64,000 nt of DNA, taken from Chryseobacterium sp. JJR-5R. GTDB taxonomy: Bacteria; Bacteroidota; Bacteroidia; Flavobacteriales; Weeksellaceae. This document shows positions 8,646 to 17,645 of the stretch, piece after piece (within the stretch, counting starts at the first letter, position 1; each line of letters opens with the position of its first letter). Under the pieces are notes generated by a model. The model saw only the letters and a list, made by a program, of their open reading frames with translations, was not told the origin of the DNA and did not search any database. Position numbers and translations under genes: made by a program. The stretch lies in contig NZ_CP139137.1 of NCBI RefSeq assembly GCF_034047335.1, forward strand, positions 3,534,001 through 3,598,000, in the 5' to 3' direction.

Positions 8646-8653
8646 TATTTTTA
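8646..8653 (+). promoter_or_regulatory. Possible -7 element for the 1082-residue protein
   Basis: TATTTTTA is a 7-of-8 match to TAnnTTTG. It ends 18 bases before the TTG start at 8672, the same geometry as at 3811-3836. Weak on its own. Confidence 0.3.
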
Positions 8654-8671
8654 CGGATTATTTTAAGAAGC

Positions 8672-11600
8672 TTGCGAAATTGTATCCTGATATTCGTTTT
8701 GTTTTTGATAGGCATATTTTCAGGAAATGCCCAGGTATTTACATGGAAAAATCCCAACCTTCCGCAGGACAGCCTTAAGCAGGATACCATTTACCAGGAC
8801 AGCATCCTGGCGGCCAGGTTTGAGCAGGACATTTTCGCAAAAGACACCCTCGACTTTGTAAAAAACAGCAATAAGATCATTGTTGATGAAGCGGTTCTTG
8901 CCAGAAATGATAAAAAAAGATTTCTAGGGGAACTCAATTCCAAAGGATCGATTATCCGCGGGATTACTTTCGGGAACAATCAGGGGCAGTCGGTGCAGAG
9001 TTCAATGGACCTGCAGATTTCCGGAAGGCTTTCAAAGGACGTTACCATCCTGGCCAGTATTTCAGACCACAACCTGCCGATCCAGGCAGACGGATATACC
9101 CAGACGCTGGAGGAATTCGACAAAATTTACATGCAGCTTAATATCAAGGATAAATCCATCCTCAGGGCAGGGCACCTGGATCTGATCGAAGCCAAAAACT
9201 ATTTTGCCAAATACCAGAGACGGAGCATGGGCCTGGAATTCCAGACAGAATTCGGGAAAGAGAACAAAACTTTTGTAGATGTCTCCATGGGCGTGGCAAG
9301 AAGTGAATTCCACAGGATCCGTTTCCAGGGAGTGGAAGGCAACCAGGGACCTTACCGTTTAACGGGTAAAAACGGTGAACAGTTTATCACCCTGATCTCC
9401 GGTTCCGAGCAGGTTTTTATTGACGGGATTTTAATGAAACGCGGAGAAAACCAGGATTATATCATTAATTACAATACGGGTGAAGTAACTTTTACCAGCT
9501 TCCGCCCTATTTTCCAGCAGAATTTTATTACCATTTCCTATAATTATACCAACAGGAACTACTCCAGATATCTGTTTACCGGGAAACTTGAGCATAAACG
9601 GGAAAAATTAAAGCTCGGGCTCAACTGGTTCATGGAAAATGACAATAAAAATGCACCGCTTGCTTTAAATCTCTCCGCAGAAGACCAGCAGATCCTTGCC
9701 GAAGCCGGAAATAACCCTAACCTGATGTATGCGCCTTCAGGAGTTATAGCGGAATATGACGTAAATAAAATCCTTTACAGGCTTGTGCAGAGCCCGGCAG
9801 GAAATTATTACGAATTTTCAACGGATGCCACCCAGACATTATATACGGTTTCCTATACTTATTTCGGAGCAAATCTCGGAGAATATAAAATTACCCAGAC
9901 CACCAATAACGGACGTGTTTTCCAGTACGTAGGCCCGAATATGGGTGATTACCGGGCGGTAAGAAAACTGCCTTCACCGGAAAAATCACAGGTCTACTCG
10001 ATGAATTCTGAGTACCTGCTGAAAGACGGAAAGATCGGGGCTGATATTTCCCTGAGCAATTATGATGTAAACCAGTTTTCATCAAAAGATTCGGACCAGA
10101 ACATAGGCTATGCCTGGAGGGTTTTCGGGAACAAAACATTTACCCGGAATAACTGGAAAGGAACCCCGAATTTTGAATACCAGTATATCGACAGGCAGTT
10201 CCATATCTTGGACAGGATCAACGACGTGGAATTCTCCAGGGATTTCAACCTGGCCCAGGAATTCAGCGGAAGGACCCAAAACAGGCTCATTTTCAGTTTC
10301 CTCAATAAATGGAACAATAAATCAACACTGAACTACAGAATCAATTACCTTGATGAAGAAGACACGTATAAAGGGATTAAAAACGACCTTGATTTCGGAT
10401 GGATCAGCGGTAAGTTATTTACGAAAGGAAGCTTATCTTACCTGAATACCAATGCCACCCTTCAGGATACCAAATTCATCAGAGGAGGTGTTTCAACTGA
10501 GTATACCGGCAAAAAAGGAAGCTGGGCCTTAGGCGGAAGCATGGAGCATAATGAAAAGAAATACAATGACACACAGCTGATGGATGTCACCAGTTTCAGC
10601 TGGAAAGAAGTTTTTGTGCAGAAGAAAATCGGTGACAGCACAAGAACCAAACTGCTGGCCAAAGTTTATATGCGTGACAATGACTCGGTCCGTGACAACA
10701 GGCTTCAGAGCATGAACAATATTTTAGGTTTTATGGCAGAAAGCCAGCTGATCAAAACTGAAAAAACAACTTTAAATGCGCTGTTGCACTATCGGAAATT
10801 CTTTTATCAGAACCAGGATGCCGACGTGTCCAGAAACAATGATTTTGTAGTCGGGAACATTCTTTACAACCAGCAGCTGTTCAGGAACGGGATGCGCCTC
10901 CAGGCTTTTTATGAACTTGGAAACGGACAGGAAGCTCAGCGTGAATTCCAGTATATTAAAGTGACGGACGGACAAGGGATTTACAAATGGACGGATTATA
11001 ACGGCGACGGCGTTCAGCAGCTTGACGAGTTTGAAATCGCAGAATATTCGGATCTGGCACAATACATCAGGGTCTACACCAATTCCGTGAGGTATATCGC
11101 TTCCAATAAAAATAAAATCCAGCTCGCCTTATTTGTAAACCCTTCTATTGTATTCAATTCTGAGAATAAGTTTTTAAAGCGTTGGAATTTTAACGTCTCA
11201 CTCAATTCCCAGAACTCTTTCTATAAAAAAGACAAGGTACTGGTATTGAATCCTTTTGAAAAAAGTGCTGACCAGATCCTTAAAAACCAGAATATTTTAG
11301 CATCGGTTCAGTTCAGTCCTACCGATAAGTCCGGATGGAACGGGAACTACCGTTTTATCTCGAATGATAACCTCATCAATGCCAATTTCAGCAATGAAGA
11401 GCGCGAGCAGGTATCGCATTTCTTAAATGTCGGTTACTGGTTTAATAAAGAATTCAGGATCGACTGGGAAAACTCAGTTCATGATATCCGGAATTCGTCC
11501 CAATTGTTTGTAACGAGGGATTACCGTTTAAACAATCTCGAAACCAAGCCGAAGGCTACCTATAAATTCACGGATGCCATCCAGGCTGAGCTTTCATCGG

Positions 11601-11920
11601 CCTTCAGGCAGAAAGACCGTGTGGACGGCGAAGAATTGTTAAAAGCTTTTGATGTTACCGGTACCATCCAGTGGGAACGAAGAAAAACATCCATCAGGGG
11701 GAACTTTTCATTCATCAACAATAATTTTAACGGTAATAATTTCAGTATTGTCGGAAACCAGATGCTGGACGGGCTGAAGCCCGGAAAAAACCAGGTATGG
11801 AGCGTTTTTATCCAGCAGGCCATTAATTCTTTCCTGCAGCTGAATTTAAATTACGAAGGAAGAAGTTCCGGGGAACGAACGATCCATATCGGAAGCATGC
11901 AGGTAAAAGCAAGCTTCTAA
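8672..11920 (+). CDS. Large outer-membrane beta-barrel protein of unknown function
   Basis: This 1082-residue protein starts with TTG; a stop codon lies in frame at 8642 and no ATG lies between. The signal peptide is residues 1-20 (ending GNAQ). Residues ~90-170 (SIIRGITFGNNQGQSVQSS, then a strand-rich ISGRLSKDVTILASISD) and ~250-290 (VFIDGILMKRG, IINYNTGEVTFT) recall repeated motifs of the giant type IX protein SprA and related Bacteroidota surface proteins. This is similarity recalled from memory, not tested. The remaining ~700 residues alternate polar and aromatic residues as in barrel strands. An EF-hand-like loop DYNGDGVQQLDEFE sits near residue 775. The C-terminus ends in a hydrophobic Phe, typical of barrel proteins. 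Function is unknown. Confidence 0.75.
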   Translation: MRNCILIFVLFLIGIFSGNAQVFTWKNPNLPQDSLKQDTIYQDSILAARFEQDIFAKDTLDFVKNSNKIIVDEAVLARNDKKRFLGELNSKGSIIRGITFGNNQGQSVQSSMDLQISGRLSKDVTILASISDHNLPIQADGYTQTLEEFDKIYMQLNIKDKSILRAGHLDLIEAKNYFAKYQRRSMGLEFQTEFGKENKTFVDVSMGVARSEFHRIRFQGVEGNQGPYRLTGKNGEQFITLISGSEQVFIDGILMKRGENQDYIINYNTGEVTFTSFRPIFQQNFITISYNYTNRNYSRYLFTGKLEHKREKLKLGLNWFMENDNKNAPLALNLSAEDQQILAEAGNNPNLMYAPSGVIAEYDVNKILYRLVQSPAGNYYEFSTDATQTLYTVSYTYFGANLGEYKITQTTNNGRVFQYVGPNMGDYRAVRKLPSPEKSQVYSMNSEYLLKDGKIGADISLSNYDVNQFSSKDSDQNIGYAWRVFGNKTFTRNNWKGTPNFEYQYIDRQFHILDRINDVEFSRDFNLAQEFSGRTQNRLIFSFLNKWNNKSTLNYRINYLDEEDTYKGIKNDLDFGWISGKLFTKGSLSYLNTNATLQDTKFIRGGVSTEYTGKKGSWALGGSMEHNEKKYNDTQLMDVTSFSWKEVFVQKKIGDSTRTKLLAKVYMRDNDSVRDNRLQSMNNILGFMAESQLIKTEKTTLNALLHYRKFFYQNQDADVSRNNDFVVGNILYNQQLFRNGMRLQAFYELGNGQEAQREFQYIKVTDGQGIYKWTDYNGDGVQQLDEFEIAEYSDLAQYIRVYTNSVRYIASNKNKIQLALFVNPSIVFNSENKFLKRWNFNVSLNSQNSFYKKDKVLVLNPFEKSADQILKNQNILASVQFSPTDKSGWNGNYRFISNDNLINANFSNEEREQVSHFLNVGYWFNKEFRIDWENSVHDIRNSSQLFVTRDYRLNNLETKPKATYKFTDAIQAELSSAFRQKDRVDGEELLKAFDVTGTIQWERRKTSIRGNFSFINNNFNGNNFSIVGNQMLDGLKPGKNQVWSVFIQQAINSFLQLNLNYEGRSSGERTIHIGSMQVKASF

Positions 11921-12017
11921 TGCCATCTGCCTGAACAGCTTTGACTGCAAATTTCTGCTTTCAGGTTCATCCATCACATTAATAGACATTATCATATCTT
12001 CAAAGTTTAGAATTTTG

Positions 12018-12025
12018 TAAATTTG
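12018..12025 (+). promoter_or_regulatory. -7 element immediately upstream of dusB
   Basis: TAAATTTG is a full match to TAnnTTTG and is only 4 bases from the dusB ATG at 12030. If used, the message has essentially no leader. Confidence 0.5.
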
Positions 12026-12029
12026 CACC

Positions 12030-13031
12030 ATGATAAAAATTGGCAATATAGAACTGCCGGAATTTCCGCTTTTACTGGCACCAATGGAAGATGTAAGTGA
12101 TCCGCCGTTCAGGAGATTATGTAAAATGCATGGTGCAGATATGATGTATTCGGAGTTTATCTCTTCCGAAGGCCTGATTCGTGATGCCATGAAAAGCAGG
12201 AAAAAACTTGATATTTTTGATTATGAAAGGCCTGTAGGCATCCAGATTTTCGGAGGTGACGAGGAAGCCATGGCTATGTCCGCAAGAATTGTGGAAACCG
12301 TGAATCCTGACCTTGTTGATATCAACTTCGGATGCCCTGTAAAAAAAGTGGTCTGCAAAGGCGCCGGCGCCGGAGTACTGAAAGATATTGATTTAATGGT
12401 CCGTCTGACAAAAGCAGTGGTAAGCTCAACGAGCCTGCCGGTAACCGTAAAAACCCGTCTGGGCTGGGACAGCACTTCCATCAACATTGATGAAGTGGCG
12501 GAACGTCTCCAGGAAACGGGAATCAAAGCACTGACCATCCATGCGAGAACCCGTGCCCAGATGTACAAAGGGGAAGCTGACTGGGAACATATTTCAAGGA
12601 TTAAGCAGAACCCAAATATTGAAATTCCGATTTTCGGAAACGGCGATATCGATTCTCCTGAAAAAGCATTGGAATACAAACAGAAATACGCCTGTGACGG
12701 TATTATGATCGGGCGCGCTGCTATCGGTTATCCGTGGATTTTTAACGAGATTAAGCATTTCTTTAAAACAGGTGGGCACCTGCCTGCGCCAAAAATTGAA
12801 GACCGCCTTCTGGCCGTAAGGCAACATGCAGAATGGAGCGCGGAATGGAAAGGCGAAAAATTAGGCCTGATTGAAATGAGGCAGCATTACAGCAATTATT
12901 TCCGTGGGGTACCACACTTTAAAGATTTCAGGAAAAAATTCCTGGAGGTTTTTACTTTAGAGGAAATGGATGCCTTAATCAATGAAACCCAGGCGTTTTA
13001 TTCAGATTATTTAGCCCGGCAAGAGGCATAA
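12030..13031 (+). CDS. dusB: tRNA dihydrouridine synthase
   Basis: This 333-residue flavoenzyme reduces specific uridines in tRNA D-loops to dihydrouridine with FMN and NADPH, in the cytosol. The N-terminus LLLAPMEDVSDPPFRRLC holds the family APM motif. VDINFGCPVKKV carries the Cys at the active loop (general acid, in the DINFGCP motif). GNGDIDSPEKA and GIMIGRAAIG are the FMN-phosphate contacts. Length and text fit DusB of Bacteroidota. It is a single gene followed by a strong terminator, convergent to deoC. Confidence 0.95.
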   Translation: MIKIGNIELPEFPLLLAPMEDVSDPPFRRLCKMHGADMMYSEFISSEGLIRDAMKSRKKLDIFDYERPVGIQIFGGDEEAMAMSARIVETVNPDLVDINFGCPVKKVVCKGAGAGVLKDIDLMVRLTKAVVSSTSLPVTVKTRLGWDSTSINIDEVAERLQETGIKALTIHARTRAQMYKGEADWEHISRIKQNPNIEIPIFGNGDIDSPEKALEYKQKYACDGIMIGRAAIGYPWIFNEIKHFFKTGGHLPAPKIEDRLLAVRQHAEWSAEWKGEKLGLIEMRQHYSNYFRGVPHFKDFRKKFLEVFTLEEMDALINETQAFYSDYLARQEA

Positions 13032-13038
13032 AAAATAA

Positions 13039-13070
13039 ACCATCAGATGATCTGATGGTTTTGTTTTTTT
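13039..13070 (+). terminator. Terminator between dusB and deoC
   Basis: The stem ACCATCAGA / TCTGATGGT with a 3-nt loop is followed by a T-rich run. It lies between convergent genes; the T run favours dusB. Confidence 0.9.
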
Positions 13071-13086
13071 CTTATTGCCATTTATT

Positions 13087-13830
13087 TCAATACCCTTCCG
13101 TTCCGGACTGATCTTTTATGAGAGCCAGTGCGGAGGAAGTCCCTATCCTTTTCACGCCCATACTGATCATTTTTTCTGCATCTTCAGGCGTTCTTACGCC
13201 TCCTGCTGCTTTTACAGAAAGTTTTCCGGCGTGGTCAAGCATAATTTTTATGCCTTCAAATGTTGCTCCGTTCGGCTTGCCGCCCTCTGTTTCATAAAAG
13301 CCCGTTGAGGATTTTATGAAAATTTCCGGCAGGTCATTTTCATTGAAGTCTGCCTCTGCCCAATCTGAAATATTCCGGGTGAGGTCAGCGATCTGTTCAT
13401 CTGTAAGTGCAGCGATCTCAATGATCCATTTGGCCACTTTATGATGCTGTATACATAGTTGCGTGCACTGTATAAATTCTTCTTTTACCGTATGCAGGTC
13501 CCCGTTAAGATAAGCCGGATAATTGATGACAAAGTCCAGTTCATCTGCGCCGTCGGCAATGGCTCCGGAAGCTTCTGCAAGTTTGTCCTCCACAGAATAG
13601 GTTCCTTCATGAAAACCGATCACCGTTCCTACGATAACGTCAGCATTTTTCTCACGGATATATTCTTTAATTTCAGCCACGTAATCCGGACGGATCATTA
13701 CGGCAAGAATTCCGTTATCAATAGCTTCCTGTGCTAATTCTTTATTTTTCTGTAGTGTTTCCTGATTTGAAAGCCCCGACTGTTGAGGTGTTTTCAAATA
13801 GGTTGAATCTAAATACTGAGCAATGTTCAT
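13087..13830 (-). CDS. deoC: Deoxyribose-phosphate aldolase
   Basis: This 247-residue TIM-barrel aldolase cleaves 2-deoxyribose-5-phosphate to glyceraldehyde-3-phosphate and acetaldehyde during deoxynucleoside catabolism. Visible motifs are the Asp pair in DELDFVINY, the Schiff-base Lys in IFIKSSTGF, and the second Lys in VKAAGGVRTPEDA near the phosphate site. It starts 8 bp after the stop of the Lrp-type gene on the same strand, so it is last in a three-gene operon (nuclease, regulator, deoC). No other deo gene is nearby. Confidence 0.95.
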   Translation of the reverse strand: MNIAQYLDSTYLKTPQQSGLSNQETLQKNKELAQEAIDNGILAVMIRPDYVAEIKEYIREKNADVIVGTVIGFHEGTYSVEDKLAEASGAIADGADELDFVINYPAYLNGDLHTVKEEFIQCTQLCIQHHKVAKWIIEIAALTDEQIADLTRNISDWAEADFNENDLPEIFIKSSTGFYETEGGKPNGATFEGIKIMLDHAGKLSVKAAGGVRTPEDAEKMISMGVKRIGTSSALALIKDQSGTEGY

Positions 13831-13838
13831 ACTGTTTG

Positions 13839-14309
13839 TTATACTTTCAGTTGTCTGTAAATTCCCTGTTCCAAAGATATGAAAGTTTCCGTTCTGGTCA
13901 CGCCTTTCAGCTTCTGAAGTTTACTCAGGATCTGCATCAGGTGATCATTGTCTTTACAGAGTACTTTTAAAAAAATGGTATAATTTCCTGTGGTATAATG
14001 TGCTTCCACTACTTCATTAATGTCTTTTAGAGATTTTACCATATCCGGGTAATGACTTGGCTTATCAAGGAAAACACCTATGTAAGAAATAACTTTATAT
14101 CCTATTTTTTTGGGGTTCAGAAATGAAATTGAATTTTCAATGACTCCTGCGTGTTCAAGCTTTTTAATTCTCTGATGCACTGCAGTGGTGGATATTCCGA
14201 TATTTTTAGAGATATGGGCTAAAGATGTTTTGGCATTATCCATCAGCATGTAAATAATTTCCTTGTCAATGGAGTCTAGCTGATAGCTTGTGTCATCTGA
14301 ATTTTTCAT
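13839..14309 (-). CDS. Lrp/AsnC-family transcriptional regulator
   Basis: This 156-residue protein has an N-terminal winged helix-turn-helix (about 12-60: LDSIDKEIIYMLMDNAKTSL, ISTTAVHQRIKKLEHAG) and a C-terminal RAM/AsnC effector domain (~75-150, with HYTTGNYTIFLKV). Such proteins form octamers and sense amino acids or related metabolites. The effector is unknown here. It lies 27 bp after the EEP nuclease gene and 8 bp before deoC; its targets may include its own operon. Confidence 0.92.
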   Translation of the reverse strand: MKNSDDTSYQLDSIDKEIIYMLMDNAKTSLAHISKNIGISTTAVHQRIKKLEHAGVIENSISFLNPKKIGYKVISYIGVFLDKPSHYPDMVKSLKDINEVVEAHYTTGNYTIFLKVLCKDNDHLMQILSKLQKLKGVTRTETFISLEQGIYRQLKV

Positions 14310-14336
14310 ACTTTGTTTATGTTTTTTTTGTATTTA

Positions 14337-15278
14337 TTATAAGTTTCTGAATCTCACAAAAACCGGAAAATGATCACTATAGCCTCCCAGGTACCGTGTG
14401 CCTGAATACGTCCGGAAAGGCCGACCTTCAAATTTCCTGTCCCTGCTGCTGATTTTTCCGGAGCTGAACACTTCAGCATCCTGAAAAGAAAGTGTTTTAA
14501 CATTATTGAAAAATGACTTTGACAACATAATCTGGTCAAAGAGCAGTCCGGACCTGTAATGAAAAGCAGAATATTTCTTTTCTGAAAACAGCTGCTGGAA
14601 AGGATTCTCCAAAACCCTGTTATTCAGGTCATCATAGAGTATTTTCTTTACATTTTCATCATCCGGATTTTCATTGAAATCACCACACAGAATTACACTT
14701 ATCTCATCATTGTCCATGATCTTCAAAATCCTTTTCCGCAATTCAGTAAGTATAAAGGCTCTTTTGGGAGCATTCATATCTTTTTCGCGCTGAGAAGGAA
14801 GGTGCGCAATAAAAATATCAATTTCCTTTTCTTTATATTTTACTTTTGAGTAAAGTACATCTCTGGTCGTTTCATGGTTTTGTATGCTTTTGTCCTCAGC
14901 TCCAAATAAAAAGGTAATGGCTTCTGAATGAATGATCTCAATCTTATTCCTGTCATACAGCAATGCCACATCTACATTCCTTCGATCCCGGGAGCTGTAA
15001 TGTACGATTCCGTATTCAGAATTGAAAGGTTTCCGCTGCACAAGATCTTCCAGTACTTTCTTTCCGGAAACTTCGGAAAGCCCTATCATGAACGGCAGCA
15101 TCCCATTATCTTCTTTTATTAACTGAAAAACATGTGCTATCCTGGAAAGTTTATTCTGATATTTTCTTTCATCCCAATTTCTCAAACCCGAATAGGTCGG
15201 ATCTGATTTATGTTTCGGTTTGGGATCTGGTAAAAATAAATTTTCAACATTGTAAAAACTGAATAGCTCCATCAACAA
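14337..15278 (-). CDS. Endonuclease/exonuclease/phosphatase-family protein
   Basis: This 313-residue protein has the EEP fold. FYNVENLF at the N-terminus holds the Asn that binds metal. LSEVSGKKVLEDL holds the metal-binding Glu. HLPSQR, then LCGDFNENPDD (catalytic Asp and Asn), and a late GGYSDHFPVFV (catalytic Asp-His) complete the set. There is no signal peptide, so it is probably cytosolic. The family includes DNA repair nucleases and phosphodiesterases, and the sequence alone does not separate them. It is the first gene of the operon with the Lrp regulator and deoC. Confidence 0.9.
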   Translation of the reverse strand: MLMELFSFYNVENLFLPDPKPKHKSDPTYSGLRNWDERKYQNKLSRIAHVFQLIKEDNGMLPFMIGLSEVSGKKVLEDLVQRKPFNSEYGIVHYSSRDRRNVDVALLYDRNKIEIIHSEAITFLFGAEDKSIQNHETTRDVLYSKVKYKEKEIDIFIAHLPSQREKDMNAPKRAFILTELRKRILKIMDNDEISVILCGDFNENPDDENVKKILYDDLNNRVLENPFQQLFSEKKYSAFHYRSGLLFDQIMLSKSFFNNVKTLSFQDAEVFSSGKISSRDRKFEGRPFRTYSGTRYLGGYSDHFPVFVRFRNL

Positions 15279-15649
15279 GCTTTTCTAAAATTCATTAAAA
15301 ATGATCATTTGATTCAGGATGTAAATTTATTATTTTATTTTATTCCCGATTAATATTTTCATAAAATTTTCAGGTTAATTTTATATTTACAGCGGTTGAT
15401 TTGAAAGAAAATTTTAAGCCCTACCAAATATAAACGATTAACTTTTTTCACTTCATTAAAATAACGGAATTAAAACAAAAATAAACAATAATACAGATTG
15501 CTGTTTTTATAGAAATAACATATGTGAATCTACGTTTTTTTATGATATTTTTAAGTATAATTTAAAGTTAAAAAATTATTATCCCGATTTTGAATTATCA
15601 TGGAAAATAAGTGTGTAAAATAGGGATAATAAGTACCATATATTGTTTT
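15279..15649. other. AT-rich intergenic stretch, no gene seen
   Basis: These 371 bases lie between the start of the EEP nuclease and the stop of trmD. The stretch is very AT-rich, has no open frame of note on either strand and no strong hairpin. It must hold the promoter of the nuclease-lrp-deoC operon, but no clean TAnnTTTG could be fixed. Confidence 0.7.
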
Positions 15650-16321
15650 CTACAGGAGATCAGGACGCTTTTCCTGAGTAATCCTGACGGCTTCATCATG
15701 ACGCCATTCCTCTATTTTCGGGAAGTTTCCGCTTAAAAGAATTCTGGGAACTTCAAGTCCCTTGTATACTTCCGGCCGGGTAAAAATCGGTGGTGAAAGA
15801 AGGTCATCCTGGAAACTGTCTGTTAAAGCGCTCTGCTCATCATTCAGAACGCCGGGAAGCAGCCGGATTACAGAATCTGCCAATACACATGCCGCCAGTT
15901 CACCTCCGGTAAGAACATAATCCCCGATGGAAATTTCCCTGGTAATATGCAGGTCCCTCACACGCTGGTCAATCCCTTTATAATGTCCGCAGAGGAAGAT
16001 CAGATTATTTTTGATGGAAAGCGTATTGGCTATCTTTTGATTTAAGGTTACGCCATCCGGTGTCAGATAAATAACCTCGTCATATTCCCTTTGGGATTTC
16101 AGCCCGGTAATGCATTTATCTATGGGCTCTACCATCATTACCATTCCGGCCCCGCCGCCGTAAGGCTCATCATCAATCTGCCTGTGTTTGTTGACTGCCC
16201 AATCCCTAAGCTGGTGAAAATGCACTTCTGCCAGTCCCTTATCCATGGCTCTTTTTAAAATAGAAGTCCTGAACGGGCTCTCCATAAGCTCGGGAAGCAC
16301 ACTTATAATATCAATTCTCAT
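15650..16321 (-). CDS. trmD: tRNA (guanine-37-N1)-methyltransferase
   Basis: This 223-residue SPOUT-fold methyltransferase modifies G37 next to the anticodon using S-adenosylmethionine, which prevents +1 frameshifting. Family motifs are [13 protein letters not shown] at the start, [25 protein letters not shown], and [16 protein letters not shown], which builds the trefoil-knot cofactor site. The start overlaps the last codon of ndh by 4 bases, so it is translated from the same message. Unlike many bacteria, it is not next to rpsP, rimM or rplS. Confidence 0.97.
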   Translation of the reverse strand: MRIDIISVLPELMESPFRTSILKRAMDKGLAEVHFHQLRDWAVNKHRQIDDEPYGGGAGMVMMVEPIDKCITGLKSQREYDEVIYLTPDGVTLNQKIANTLSIKNNLIFLCGHYKGIDQRVRDLHITREISIGDYVLTGGELAACVLADSVIRLLPGVLNDEQSALTDSFQDDLLSPPIFTRPEVYKGLEVPRILLSGNFPKIEEWRHDEAVRITQEKRPDLL

Positions 16322-17580
16322 TGTAATGTTTCGTTTTTCTTATTAGGCAAAATAATTAACCGCAGAGAGGAATCTTTATTGAAATAGCTCCACATCCAGT
16401 TAAAAAAGACAGCCAGCTTATTTCTTACACTTAAGATCAGCATTAAGTGGAGGAACATCCAGAAATACCATGCAAAAAGCCCCTGGAATTTAACAAATGG
16501 TAAATCTACTACCGCCCTGTGCTTACCGATGGTTGCCAGGGAACCCCTGTCTTCATATTCATATTCCTCCCAGCTATCGCTGCTTTTCTTTAAAATATTT
16601 TTACCTAATTTTTTCGCCTGGTTGATGGCTACATTGGCCACCTGCGGATGCCCCTGCGGATATTTAGGGGTTTCCATATAGGCAATATCCCCGATGGCAA
16701 AAACATTGTCATAGCCTTTTACCCTGTTGTACCGGTCTGTTATGTACCTGTTCCTGATCAGCTTTTCCTGAGGAAATCCCTCTACCACATTCCCCGTTAC
16801 TCCGGCTGCCCAGATTACATTGTTGGAAGGGATGGTTTTTCCGCTCTTCATAAATACCTTATCGCCGTCATAATCCGTTACATATTCCTGACTGAGGAAA
16901 ACAACGCCTAAATCTTTCAGGTACTGCTCAGATTTTTCCTGGGATTCCTTGCTCATTACGGCCAGCGGCTTTTCTGTAGAGCTTATGAGAATAATCTGAA
17001 GATGCTCAAAATTCATGTAGGGGTAATCTCTCGGAAGGATTTCTTTTTTCATTTCAGAAAAAGCCCCTGCCAGTTCTACGCCTGTCGGTCCGCTTCCTAC
17101 GATTACGATATTCCAGTTGCCGTCGTCACTCCTGCTTTTCTCAATAATAAGCTTTTCAAAGGTCATCAGGACATGGTTTCTGATGCTGATGGCTTCCTGT
17201 GTATTCTTCATTGCGAAAGCACGGCTTTCAAGATCTTTGTTTCCGAAGAAATTGGTTTTACATCCGGTGGCGATGATCAGCTTGTCATAACTGAATTCTG
17301 CCTCATCTGTGATTACTTTATTACCGGCCGTATCAATGGATCTCACTTCCGTAAGGCGGAACTGGGTATTCCGGGAACGCTGAAAAATTTTCCTGAACGG
17401 AAAAGAAATATTGGAAGGCTCAATCCTTCCGCACGCTACCTGATAGAAAAGAGGCTGAAACATATGATGGTTTACCCGGTCTAAAACAAGTACTTTCTTG
17501 TTTTTATTATTCAGTGATTTCGCAAGCTGCAGCCCCGCAAAACCTCCTCCTATAATGATGATCTTTTCGCGTGTTTCCAT
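16318..17580 (-). CDS. ndh: Type II NADH:quinone oxidoreductase
   Basis: This ~420-residue, single-subunit, non-proton-pumping NADH dehydrogenase passes electrons to menaquinone. The FAD-binding motif [14 protein letters not shown] is at the N-terminus. The NADH motif [18 protein letters not shown] is mid-protein. The second FAD contact is [11 protein letters not shown]. Hydrophobic, aromatic C-terminal segments ([14 protein letters not shown]) mediate membrane attachment. I chose the ATG at 17580: a TTG three codons upstream overlaps a perfect -7 promoter element, so it cannot be the start if that promoter is used. It overlaps trmD by 4 bp. Confidence 0.93.
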   Translation of the reverse strand: METREKIIIIGGGFAGLQLAKSLNNKNKKVLVLDRVNHHMFQPLFYQVACGRIEPSNISFPFRKIFQRSRNTQFRLTEVRSIDTAGNKVITDEAEFSYDKLIIATGCKTNFFGNKDLESRAFAMKNTQEAISIRNHVLMTFEKLIIEKSRSDDGNWNIVIVGSGPTGVELAGAFSEMKKEILPRDYPYMNFEHLQIILISSTEKPLAVMSKESQEKSEQYLKDLGVVFLSQEYVTDYDGDKVFMKSGKTIPSNNVIWAAGVTGNVVEGFPQEKLIRNRYITDRYNRVKGYDNVFAIGDIAYMETPKYPQGHPQVANVAINQAKKLGKNILKKSSDSWEEYEYEDRGSLATIGKHRAVVDLPFVKFQGLFAWYFWMFLHLMLILSVRNKLAVFFNWMWSYFNKDSSLRLIILPNKKNETLQ

Positions 17581-17586
17581 AGTATA

Positions 17587-17594
17587 CAAATTTA
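17587..17594 (-). promoter_or_regulatory. -7 element for ndh-trmD
   Basis: TAAATTTG on the minus strand ends 6 bases before the ndh ATG (17580). A very short leader or a leaderless message is implied. Confidence 0.5.
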
Positions 17595-17628
17595 CAGATT
17601 TTATTTAGCATTTGGCAGTGAAAAAAGT

Positions 17629-17636
17629 TAGTTTTG
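17629..17636 (+). promoter_or_regulatory. -7 element for the GH25 gene
   Basis: TAGTTTTG matches TAnnTTTG and ends 9 bases before the ATG at 17646. It overlaps an alternative in-frame TTG at 17634, which argues against that start. Confidence 0.4.
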
Positions 17637-17645
17637 CAAAACTTT

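Noticed and set aside
12221..12679. 152-codon open frame on the minus strand inside dusB
   Set aside because: Antisense to a clear gene, no family text, Ser/Thr/Pro-rich composition typical of mirrored codons.
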